Shown here: positions 1 to 5,330 of the stretch, piece by piece | Layout: every line of letters starts with the position of its first letter | How positions within the stretch are numbered: position 1 is the first letter of the stretch | DNA from: Candidatus Omnitrophota bacterium | GTDB taxonomy: Bacteria; Ratteibacteria; UBA8468; B48-G9; DTJG01 | Length of the DNA stretch: 5,330 nucleotides | Assembly: GCA_023485205.1 (NCBI GenBank) | Contig: JAMCZX010000034.1 | Location: forward strand, 7,028-12,357 | Direction: 5' to 3' | The notes under the pieces: model-generated | The model's input: the letters and a program-made list of their open reading frames with translations, nothing else | Databases searched by the model: none | Told to the model about the DNA's origin: nothing | Made by a program: the position numbers and the translations under genes

Positions 1-1065
1 ATTGAAGAATACATTTGTTCAAAAAGTAAAAATAATACCAAATCTTTTTATTTTGGGGAAAAACTTAACCCGGCAAATACTTTTGATACTTTTGTAAGGG
101 GTCAATGTAATCAATTGGCTCATGCTGCCGGTATTGCAATTGCACAATCACCAGGAATAGCATACAATCCTTTTTTTGTATATGGCGGAGTAGGATTAGG
201 TAAAACCCATCTTATTCAGGCAATAGGTTCCCTGGCAATAAAAACCAATAATTGTAAAGTAGCTTATATTCCCTGTGAAATTTTTGTCAATCTTTTTATA
301 CAATCCATACAAACAAAAACCATGACTACATTTAGAAACAATTTCCGCTCTCTGGATATTCTTCTGATAGATGATATACATTTTATAGCAGGAAAAGAAG
401 GAACCCAGGAAGAGTTTTTTAATACTTTTAATTCTCTTTACGGCCAGAAAAAACAAATAGTTCTTACAAGTGATAGACCACCAAAAGAATTATTTTCTCT
501 GGAAAAAAGGCTTGTTTCCCGTTTTGAATGGGGTCTTGTGGTGGACCTTCAACCCCCGGAATTTGAAACAAGAGTTGCAATACTAAGAAAAAAATGTGAA
601 TTAAAACATATTTCTTTAGATGATAATGTTATTTTTTATATTGCGGAAAATATTAAAGATAATATCAGACTTCTTGAAGGCGCACTAAATAAACTTATTG
701 CAATATCAACTCTTTTAAATAAAAAGCTTGATATAAATATAGTTAAAGAATACCTAAAAGAAATTTTATCATCTCAAAATAAAATAATAACTATAGAAAA
801 AATACAAGAAAAAGTTGCTCAATATTTTAATATAAGCATACATGATTTAAAAAGTTCCAGAAGATTAAAAAATATTGTTATACCAAGACAAATAGCAATG
901 TATATATCCAGAGAAAAAACAAATACTTCACTTACTTTCATAGCTGAAGAATTTGGAGGAAAAGACCATACAACTATTCTGTATGCCTATAATAAATTAA
1001 AAAAACAATTAGAACAGGATTCTTACTTAAAAACATCTGTAGAAAAAATAATAAACAGCTTATAA
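1..1065 (+). CDS. dnaA: Chromosomal replication initiator DnaA, 5'-truncated by window edge
   Basis: DnaA binds DnaA boxes at oriC, assembles as an ATP-bound filament and melts the duplex. The frame is open from base 1, so the start codon and domain I lie outside the window; 354 residues are visible. The TTG/ATG-like starts inside the window should not be used, because the conserved LNPANTFDTFVRG segment opening the AAA+ domain lies before them. In visible-residue numbering: Walker A GGVGLGKTH at 62-70, Walker B LLIDDIHF at 121-128, sensor I VLTSDRPP at 154-161, box VII RLVSRFEWG with likely arginine finger R174, and sensor II NIRLLEGAL with R223. The C-terminal DNA-binding domain IV has RQIAMY at 296-301 and the DnaA signature GGKDHTT at 319-325. 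All key residues are present. The gene ends in tandem stops (TAA TAG). It is followed by a candidate origin spacer and dnaN, the usual gene order. Confidence 0.98.
   Translation: MEEYICSKSKNNTKSFYFGEKLNPANTFDTFVRGQCNQLAHAAGIAIAQSPGIAYNPFFVYGGVGLGKTHLIQAIGSLAIKTNNCKVAYIPCEIFVNLFIQSIQTKTMTTFRNNFRSLDILLIDDIHFIAGKEGTQEEFFNTFNSLYGQKKQIVLTSDRPPKELFSLEKRLVSRFEWGLVVDLQPPEFETRVAILRKKCELKHISLDDNVIFYIAENIKDNIRLLEGALNKLIAISTLLNKKLDINIVKEYLKEILSSQNKIITIEKIQEKVAQYFNISIHDLKSSRRLKNIVIPRQIAMYISREKTNTSLTFIAEEFGGKDHTTILYAYNKLKKQLEQDSYLKTSVEKIINSL
969..990 (+). repeat. 22-bp direct repeat, copy 1 (inside dnaA)
   Basis: These 22 bases lie in the dnaA domain IV coding sequence, straddling and following the GGKDHTT signature (codons for TTILYAY). 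The same 22 bases recur without mismatch at 1118-1139 in the spacer after dnaA, a centre-to-centre distance of 149 bp. Copy 1 is the protein-constrained and so presumably ancestral copy. Confidence 0.9.
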
Positions 1066-1082
1066 TAGTGGTTTTTAACAGG

Positions 1083-1091
1083 TTATTCACA
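1083..1091 (+). promoter_or_regulatory. DnaA box TTATTCACA
   Basis: The 9-mer TTATTCACA matches the strong DnaA-box consensus TTATNCACA at every position. It lies 18 bp after the dnaA stop codon, in AT-rich DNA between dnaA and dnaN. It could serve origin recognition, autoregulation of the downstream dnaN transcript, or both. No second perfect box was found by eye in the spacer on either strand. Confidence 0.75.
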
Positions 1092-1115
1092 ATGTAAGTA
1101 TATTATTATAAACAA

Positions 1116-1142
1116 TTTACAACTATTCTGTATGCCTATTAT
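1116..1142 (+). promoter_or_regulatory. Possible dnaN promoter
   Basis: TTTACA (1116-1121, five of six -35 consensus positions) is followed 15 bp later by TATTAT (1137-1142, five of six -10 positions). An alternative -10, TATACA at 1140-1145, gives an 18-bp spacer but a poorer match. The 15-bp spacing is short of the 17-bp optimum, and AT-rich DNA yields such matches easily. If real, the leader to the dnaN ATG would be about 50 nt, and most of the promoter would be formed by the 22-bp repeat copy. Confidence 0.3.
1118..1139 (+). repeat. 22-bp direct repeat, copy 2 (dnaA-dnaN spacer)
   Basis: This is a perfect second copy of 969-990, located in non-coding DNA 27 bp after the DnaA box. After one mismatch the similarity continues for three more bases (ATA). 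Outside this block the two regions do not align, so this is a short local duplication and not a decayed copy of the whole dnaA 3' end. A match this long is very unlikely by chance in 5.3 kb, even at low GC. Confidence 0.9.
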
Positions 1143-1186
1143 ACAAAGAACGACTAATAATAACCTAAGTTTATTAATTTTTTAAA

Positions 1187-1192
1187 AAGGAG
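1187..1192 (+). promoter_or_regulatory. Ribosome binding site of dnaN (AAGGAG)
   Basis: A strong Shine-Dalgarno AAGGAG sits 5 nt before the ATG at 1198 and fixes that codon as the dnaN start. The site is preceded by an A/T-only stretch likely to be unstructured in the mRNA. Confidence 0.9.
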
Positions 1193-1197
1193 TATAT

Positions 1198-2295
1198 ATG
1201 GAAATAATATTAGAAAAAAAAGAATTATCTGAAATTATTGAAAAATTAAGTAAAGTTCTTCCTGTAAAACCACCTATTGTTAGTTTAGGTTGTATTTTAT
1301 TGGAACCAAAAAAAGATGGTATATCTTTTATAACTACAGATTTACAATTAACTTTAAAAATATTTTTAGAATGTTCAGTTAAAGATAAAGGAAATAATAT
1401 TCTTATTCCTGGTAAAAATTTTATTTCTTTAATTAAAGAACTTCCTGAAGATTCTATAAAAATATTTACAAAAGATAATTATTTAATAATTGAAAATAAA
1501 AATTTTCAATATAAACTTCTTACAATGTCTTCAGAAGATTTTCCTAAATTACCGGAAAAAGATATTTTTTCAGAAGGAAACTCTTTTAATTTATCATCCA
1601 AAGACTTTATTGATATGATAAAAAAAACATATTATTGTATAAATTCCCAGGAAGTTCGTATTTACTTCAGAGGAGCCTTATTTAATTCTGATACTAAATT
1701 TTTAACAATGGTCGGAACAGATACAAGAAGAATGGGGTTGGTGAAAAAAGAAATTATTACGGATAAATCTTTAAATATTTTACTTCCTTATAAATTGCTG
1801 GAAGTTTTCTCATCTATTATAAAAGAAGAAAATATTAATATATCTGTTTCTAAAAATCAGATAAGTTTTAATACTGACAAGCTTTTTTTAACATCTCAAT
1901 TGTTAGAAGGAGATTTTCCTAATTATACCAGTGTTCTCCCTTCAGGAAAACTGTATTCAGCAAAAATAAATACAAAGGAGTTTTTTTCTTCTCTTTCCCG
2001 AATAAATCTTTTAACCAGTAGAGAGTTTAATTCTTTACATCTGAATTTAAAAAAAAACAGCCTTGTTCTTAAATTGGAAAGCCCTGAAGTGGGTTTGGGG
2101 GAAGAACAGTTAAAGATAGAATATTCCGGCCCGGATAGTACTATCATTTTTAATCCTATATATATAATAGATTTTTTAAAAACAGTAGAAGAGGAAAATG
2201 TAATTTTATCTTTTACCGAATCAATTAAACCGGCGCAGATAATTCCAGAAGGGAATCCTAATTATATATATATTGTTATGCCTATAAAACCATAA
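1198..2295 (+). CDS. dnaN: DNA polymerase III sliding clamp, beta subunit
   Basis: DnaN forms the ring-shaped homodimer that encircles DNA and tethers polymerase III and other clamp-binding proteins. The 365-residue length matches the family (366 in E. coli). The protein shows the three-domain clamp layout end to end. Recognisable landmarks are VGTDTRRM at 172-179 (equivalent to the ATDGHRL stretch lining the partner-binding cleft), EGDFPNYTSVLP at 237-248 (the domain 2-3 FPDYxxVLP motif), FNPIYIIDFL at 318-327, and the C-terminal VMPIK at 360-364 (equivalent to the IMPMR end that completes the cleft). The start is set by a strong AAGGAG. Codon use is extremely A/T-rich. The DciA-type gene follows after 6 bp, so the two are probably co-transcribed. 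The clamp appears complete and functional. Confidence 0.97.
   Translation: MEIILEKKELSEIIEKLSKVLPVKPPIVSLGCILLEPKKDGISFITTDLQLTLKIFLECSVKDKGNNILIPGKNFISLIKELPEDSIKIFTKDNYLIIENKNFQYKLLTMSSEDFPKLPEKDIFSEGNSFNLSSKDFIDMIKKTYYCINSQEVRIYFRGALFNSDTKFLTMVGTDTRRMGLVKKEIITDKSLNILLPYKLLEVFSSIIKEENINISVSKNQISFNTDKLFLTSQLLEGDFPNYTSVLPSGKLYSAKINTKEFFSSLSRINLLTSREFNSLHLNLKKNSLVLKLESPEVGLGEEQLKIEYSGPDSTIIFNPIYIIDFLKTVEEENVILSFTESIKPAQIIPEGNPNYIYIVMPIKP
2277..2285 (+). repeat. TATGCCTAT word, dnaN copy
   Basis: This 9-mer recurs at 982-990, 1131-1139 and 3978-3986, always on the plus strand. Here it codes for the conserved MPI at the clamp C-terminus, which may explain it without any DNA-level role. Confidence 0.4.
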
Positions 2296-2301
2296 ATATT
2301 A

Positions 2302-2610
2302 ATGGAAAATAATAATGATATAGAAAAGATATCTGAAATTGTAAAAAGAGTATTAAATAGAATAAGTAATAAAATAGAAAAAGAGGATATAAGAAAAAAT
2401 CCTATTATAGATTGGGAAAAAATATGGATAGAATTATTTCCCGAAGAATCTATTTTTACTGAAGTCCTTGGAGTTAAAAATAAAAATTTATTAATTAAAG
2501 TAAAAAGTTCTGTATGGTTAATGGAACTAAAAAAAAGAAAACCGGATATAAAAAAAACAATAGAAAAAAGAACAGAATATTCTTTGTTGGATATAAAATT
2601 TTTTAGATAA
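2302..2610 (+). CDS. dciA: DUF721/DciA-family protein, probable helicase loader
   Basis: This 102-residue protein matches the DUF721 pattern. It has an N-terminal helical segment, then the conserved Trp region (IIDWEKIWIELF, 35-46), a hydrophobic strand (NLLIKVKSSVWLMEL, 62-76) that is the family hallmark, and a C-terminal strand ending LDIKFFR. DUF721 is the core of DciA, which in many bacteria lacking DnaC or DnaI delivers the replicative helicase DnaB to the origin. The protein is short, consistent with little more than the KH-like core. It starts 6 bp after the dnaN stop and has no clear Shine-Dalgarno, so translation is probably coupled to dnaN. Its last 8 bp overlap the end of the convergent comF gene. 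Family assignment is from pattern recognition; the loader role is inferred from family and gene context. Confidence 0.8.
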   Translation: MENNNDIEKISEIVKRVLNRISNKIEKEDIRKNPIIDWEKIWIELFPEESIFTEVLGVKNKNLLIKVKSSVWLMELKKRKPDIKKTIEKRTEYSLLDIKFFR

Positions 2611-3274
2611 ACACAGAGTTTAAAGGTTTTGCAATTGTAATAAGATATATTTTTTTAGTTCCGGCGGATAATAAAAGATTACTACATTCATTTGCAGTCG
2701 CCCCTGTTGTTATTATGTCATCTATCAGTAAACATATTTTATTTCTTACCTGTTCTTTTTTATCTATGGTAAAAGCCCCTTTTACATTTTCAAGTCTTTC
2801 TTTTGGGGATAAATACACTTGAGTTTTTTCCAAATTTCTTACTCTTTGCAAAATATTTAATAGAACAGGTTTGTTTATGTTTTTGCTTAATCCAACACAT
2901 AACATTTTTGTTAGTTCAATTTTATTATCAGAGGAATGTGGACAGGGTATAATTACATCTATTGTTGAAAGAACAGGATTATCCATGTAGATTTGACAAA
3001 GTTTTTCTATAAAAAACGGAATCTTTTTAAGATTACCATTTATTTTTATATCTAAAATATCTATTCGGGCTTTTCCTTCATATATAAATACTGACGAAAC
3101 AAAATAAAACAGAGGATAAGAAATAAATTGTTTTTTAGTGATATCTTTTATTTTTGAAATATTCAATAATATAACAAAGCTATCCTTATATTTTTTGAGT
3201 GTTACAGGAACATTTCCAAGTATACCATCAAAATCTGAGCCGATTTTATACAGTTTTCCAATTTTTATATTCAT
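2603..3274 (-). CDS. comF: ComF-family phosphoribosyltransferase, atypical N-terminus
   Basis: ComF proteins are cytoplasmic phosphoribosyltransferase-fold proteins needed for natural transformation in several bacteria. The 223-residue product has the PRPP-binding loop LLIDDIITTGAT (182-193) followed by NEC and a C-terminal LITIAKP strand, all typical. Also typical are YEGKAR (65-70), DVIIPCP (106-112) and QRVRNLEKTQVYLSPKERLENVKGAF-like sequence at 143-168. Two things differ from the usual ComF. There is no Cys in the first 92 residues, so the N-terminal zinc finger is missing, and the RxRGFNQ-type motif expected after DVIIPCP is not recognisable. The ATG at 3274 is chosen because it lies 1 bp after the upstream gene's TGA, suggesting translational coupling. 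A longer frame up to 3352 exists but only overlaps the upstream gene out of frame. No Shine-Dalgarno is visible at useful distance. Confidence 0.82.
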   Translation of the reverse strand: MNIKIGKLYKIGSDFDGILGNVPVTLKKYKDSFVILLNISKIKDITKKQFISYPLFYFVSSVFIYEGKARIDILDIKINGNLKKIPFFIEKLCQIYMDNPVLSTIDVIIPCPHSSDNKIELTKMLCVGLSKNINKPVLLNILQRVRNLEKTQVYLSPKERLENVKGAFTIDKKEQVRNKICLLIDDIITTGATANECSNLLLSAGTKKIYLITIAKPLNSVFI

Positions 3275-3275
3275 A

Positions 3276-4292
3276 TCATAACGAATAGTGAATTCTATAC
3301 TCCTGCCCGTTGCTCTTGAAAAGAGGGGTAATAACTCCATCAGGAAATACACTTTTCAGGGGCCGTGCGGACATTCCAGGTGCTATTACAGATATAAAAA
3401 TATCTGCCTGATAATTACCATTTGGTATTTGTTTTATTACTAAATTCTTGAAAGTATATCCTGCTGGTAATAGAGATAAGCGGGAAATGATAGAGATTAC
3501 TTTGTTTTTCTCTGTAGAAGTAAAATATTTTGCTATATCCTGTTGTTGCGCGTTCATAAAGGCTATCTGCTCTATCTGCACTTGCTTTTGTAATAGATTT
3601 CTTTGCTGATATAATTGATTGACTTGTTGTCTGGTCTGGTAAAAATATGCCCCTGCCAACAACATTAAAATTACAACTGCCCCGCCTGCTATTTTTATTT
3701 GCTTTTTTTCCTCCTGTGCTTTTTGAAATTCTATATGCTGGGGCAAAATAAATCTTGGAAGATTTCCTGTTGGTAAGTTATGAGGACATCTTATTACTTG
3801 GACTTCTATGTCTTTTAATTGTTCTGCTATATCCGGACTATTTATAGCAACTACAAAATTATCTACTCTAAAAATTGTTTTTAAATCAGTAATAGTAATA
3901 TTAACAATATCTTTAAGGTTTGATAGGTTTGGTTGAGAAAGGTCTATCTGTGTGGTTAAAGACACCTGATTACCGTGTATGCCTATTCCTGTAATTAAAA
4001 GCGTTGAGTCTATAACATGCAAAAATAAAATAGGCTGGCTTGTTCCAATCAAATGTCTTATAGCCACCTGATACGGAATAATTATTGCCTTACCAGGTTC
4101 TACCTGATGGTTGATTTTTTCTATAATTGATACCGGTAAAAGAAAAATCTGATATGTGCTTTCACCTATTTCTTCATAACAAAAGAAATTATTTGGGTCC
4201 TGTATTTTTTCTAAATTCTGTTTCTCTGTTTCTTTTTGTATTCTCACTTCAGAGAAAATATAAAATGTATTTTTTTGTCTTATGAACTCCAC
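3276..4292 (-). CDS. GspL/PilM-PilN-like inner-membrane assembly protein
   Basis: The 338-residue product is a bitopic inner-membrane protein. Residues 1-198 appear cytoplasmic and contain beta-rich segments (for example ILFLHVIDSTLLITGIGIHG, 88-107) that recall the actin-like domain of PilM or GspL in degenerate form; no clear ATP-binding motifs were seen. A charged stretch (EEKKQIK) precedes one membrane segment, 201-218. This is followed by a Gln-rich coiled coil (about 219-250) and a C-terminal periplasmic domain (about 260-338) with the alternating strand pattern of PilN or GspL ferredoxin-like domains. Such proteins link the cytoplasmic motor to the periplasmic part of type IV pili or type II secretion systems. 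The GTG start is supported by AAGGAG 6 nt upstream. The gene overlaps the secretin end by 13 bp and comF follows 1 bp after its stop. The exact family is uncertain. Confidence 0.6.
   Translation of the reverse strand: MEFIRQKNTFYIFSEVRIQKETEKQNLEKIQDPNNFFCYEEIGESTYQIFLLPVSIIEKINHQVEPGKAIIIPYQVAIRHLIGTSQPILFLHVIDSTLLITGIGIHGNQVSLTTQIDLSQPNLSNLKDIVNITITDLKTIFRVDNFVVAINSPDIAEQLKDIEVQVIRCPHNLPTGNLPRFILPQHIEFQKAQEEKKQIKIAGGAVVILMLLAGAYFYQTRQQVNQLYQQRNLLQKQVQIEQIAFMNAQQQDIAKYFTSTEKNKVISIISRLSLLPAGYTFKNLVIKQIPNGNYQADIFISVIAPGMSARPLKSVFPDGVITPLFKSNGQEYRIHYSL
3978..3986 (+). repeat. TATGCCTAT word, copy in GspL/PilN-like gene
   Basis: This copy shares a 12-bp match (TGTATGCCTATT, 3976-3987) with the spacer copy at 1129-1140. 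It lies inside the minus-strand membrane-protein gene, where it codes for part of GIGIH. Confidence 0.4.
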
Positions 4293-5290
4293 TTTATTCT
4301 CCTTGCGGTTAAGAAGATTATTAATTCATCTTTGGTTACCTGATTGTTTTGCTGTCTAAATAGCCACCCTATAAGAGGTATATCTGATAAAACAGGTATT
4401 CCCTGATTTTGTTTTTGTTTTTGATTGTATATAAGCCCGCCTATGGCTATAATATCTCCATTTTTTATCCTTATAGAGGTGTTTAATGCCCGGGAAGCAA
4501 CCTGCGGTAATTGTATTTCTGTGCCATTACCGGTATTTATAGTTTGTATCTGATTTACCATGGTAACAGAAGGCATTACATTTAAGAAAATTCCCTGTTT
4601 TGATATTTTAGGAATTATAGTCATATTTACACCATTCATTACTTCTCCCGGGGTTACAGATACCTGACTTCCTGTTTGAGTTATATACTGACTTGATTGC
4701 GCTATATATGATTCAATATCTGCCATCTGAATTATTGCTGGCTGGTCATTAAGAACCGTTATTTGAGGCTCTGAAAGAATAGAGGTTTTTCCCTGTGTAC
4801 TTAAAAGATTAATTATTTCTTCCATGCCATTTGTCGTTGTCCCTGTTGTTGAGGCTTGTCTACTCTTAAATAGTAAAACAGGACCAGAAGAAACAACATT
4901 GAAATTTGTCTGGAAACTTGAACCAGAGGTAAGTAAATTCCAATTTACACCACCCTGGAATTGATTGTTAAGCGTTACCTCTACAACCTTTGCTTTTACA
5001 AGTATTTCTTCTGAAAGAACTTCATTTAATTTTTTAAAATACTTTGAAATTCTTTTAAGATTTCTGACTTTATCATAAACAAAAATTGTCCCTGCGTCTT
5101 TGTTTATAGCATATTTACCTTTTTTACTGATAAGGCTTTTAAGATTGCTTTTTATTTCTTTGTATAGATTAACATTGTTAGCATAAATATTAACATAAGA
5201 ATTTGGTCCTGAATTACCATTTGAACTTGAAGAATTGTTATAATTATTATTAGTGGTCATGGTATTTGTTGAAGTGGTATTGTTATTCAT
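4280..5290 (-). CDS. PilQ/MshL-type outer-membrane secretin, N-terminus missing
   Basis: Secretins form the multimeric outer-membrane channel of type IV pili, type II secretion and DNA-uptake machines. The 336 visible residues hold an Asn/Ser/Thr-rich linker (1-35), a short ring-building domain (about 36-95), and the secretin core (about 96-332). Core landmarks are GVNWNLL (114-120), LSTQGKTSILSEPQITVLNDQPAII (163-187), a GVNMTIIPKIS strand (220-230), LPQVASR (261-267), IAIGGLI (281-287) and the C-terminal GIPVLSDIPLIGWLFR with KDELIIFLTAR. The sequence reads as MshL-like: MshL proteins have a similar low-complexity linker before the same domain. However, there is no signal peptide, no N0/STN domain and no Shine-Dalgarno before the ATG at 5290. 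The frame continues upstream as Gly/Asn-rich sequence only to a TAA at 5327-5329. The gene is therefore probably interrupted or frameshifted near the window edge, with its 5' part outside. Confidence 0.88.
   Translation of the reverse strand: MNNNTTSTNTMTTNNNYNNSSSSNGNSGPNSYVNIYANNVNLYKEIKSNLKSLISKKGKYAINKDAGTIFVYDKVRNLKRISKYFKKLNEVLSEEILVKAKVVEVTLNNQFQGGVNWNLLTSGSSFQTNFNVVSSGPVLLFKSRQASTTGTTTNGMEEIINLLSTQGKTSILSEPQITVLNDQPAIIQMADIESYIAQSSQYITQTGSQVSVTPGEVMNGVNMTIIPKISKQGIFLNVMPSVTMVNQIQTINTGNGTEIQLPQVASRALNTSIRIKNGDIIAIGGLIYNQKQKQNQGIPVLSDIPLIGWLFRQQNNQVTKDELIIFLTARRIKWSS
4299..4304 (-). promoter_or_regulatory. Ribosome binding site of the GspL/PilN-like gene (AAGGAG)
   Basis: AAGGAG on the minus strand lies 6 nt before a GTG at 4292, inside the last codons of the secretin gene. 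This strong site decides the GTG start, which would otherwise be passed over for a later ATG. Confidence 0.85.
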
Positions 5291-5330
5291 ACCATTTTCA
5301 TAATTATTACTCCCGCCAGTTATTGGTTAT

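Larger units (their letters stand above)
1066..1197. other. dnaA-dnaN spacer, candidate oriC segment
   Basis: This 132-bp gap between dnaA and dnaN is a common position for a bacterial origin or part of one. It holds one perfect DnaA box (1083-1091). Seven bases after the box begins an A/T-only run (TATATTATTATA, 1099-1110), the kind of easily melted DNA expected of an unwinding element. On the complementary strand this run can be read as DnaA-trio-like triplets, but that reading is weak. Only one box is seen; known origins usually have several, so further boxes may lie upstream of dnaA outside the window. The spacer also holds a 22-bp copy of dnaA coding sequence, a possible promoter and the dnaN ribosome binding site. 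Origin function is inferred from position and content. Confidence 0.5.

Noticed and set aside
196..456. Minus-strand open frame opposite dnaA
   Set aside because: It lies wholly within the conserved AAA+ region of dnaA and its translation resembles no known family. It is a shadow frame.
1061..1066. Perfect TATAAT -10 hexamer overlapping the dnaA stop codon
   Set aside because: No acceptable -35 element lies 16-18 bp upstream (best TGTAGA, three of six) and there is no extended -10 TG. Such hexamers are common in AT-rich DNA.
1158..1183. Inverted repeat TAATAA/TTATTA with 7-base loop followed by six T, resembling a terminator
   Set aside because: The stem has no G-C pairs and would be unstable. 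It also sits directly before the dnaN ribosome binding site, where a terminator would be unexpected unless attenuating.
1923..2147. Minus-strand open frame opposite dnaN
   Set aside because: It lies antisense to conserved clamp sequence, with no ribosome binding site or recognisable product.
2651..2662. Short TCC-GGC-GGA hairpin near the convergent gene ends as a bidirectional terminator
   Set aside because: The stem is only three base pairs, lies within comF coding sequence, and is not followed by a T run on either strand.
3275..3352. Longer comF start at 3352 adding 26 residues
   Set aside because: The extension overlaps the upstream gene's coding end out of frame, has no family resemblance, and the ATG at 3274 just after the upstream stop is a simpler coupled start.
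3951..3959. TGTGGTTAA, a one-mismatch DnaA box on the minus strand
   Set aside because: It is a single imperfect match inside a protein-coding gene, far from the origin candidate, and is expected by chance.

Overview
This window looks like a replication-origin neighbourhood from an AT-rich diderm bacterium. The A/T-heavy third codon positions, long A runs in the coding strands, and the presence of an outer-membrane secretin all point to a low-GC organism with an outer membrane. The sequence alone does not fix the phylum. A lineage known mainly from metagenomes is plausible, but that is a guess.

Plus strand, left half: the 3' part of dnaA (1-1065; its start lies before the window), a 132-bp AT-rich spacer (1066-1197), dnaN (1198-2295) and a small DUF721/DciA-type gene (2302-2610). 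These encode the origin-binding initiator, the sliding clamp and a probable loader of the replicative helicase, so the cluster is devoted to starting replication. The spacer carries a perfect DnaA box, very AT-rich DNA, a possible dnaN promoter, and a 22-bp perfect copy of a segment of the dnaA coding sequence. It is a reasonable candidate for part of oriC. There is no recF between dnaN and the DciA gene, where many bacteria carry one.

Minus strand, right half (read from 5330 towards 2603): a PilQ/MshL-type secretin (5290-4280), a single-pass membrane protein resembling GspL or a PilM-PilN fusion (4292-3276), and a ComF-family phosphoribosyltransferase (3274-2603). The junctions are a 13-bp overlap and a 1-bp gap, so this is almost certainly one operon with translational coupling. 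It combines a type IV pilus or type II secretion machine with a competence-associated cytoplasmic protein, which suggests a role in DNA uptake, though the sequence does not prove that.

The two operons converge and their last genes overlap by 8 bp, with no visible terminator. The secretin frame has no signal peptide and meets an in-frame stop 12 codons before its first ATG. The gene may therefore be split or frameshifted near the window edge. No tRNA, rRNA, CRISPR array or insertion sequence was seen, and no stretch over 300 bases lacks a gene.
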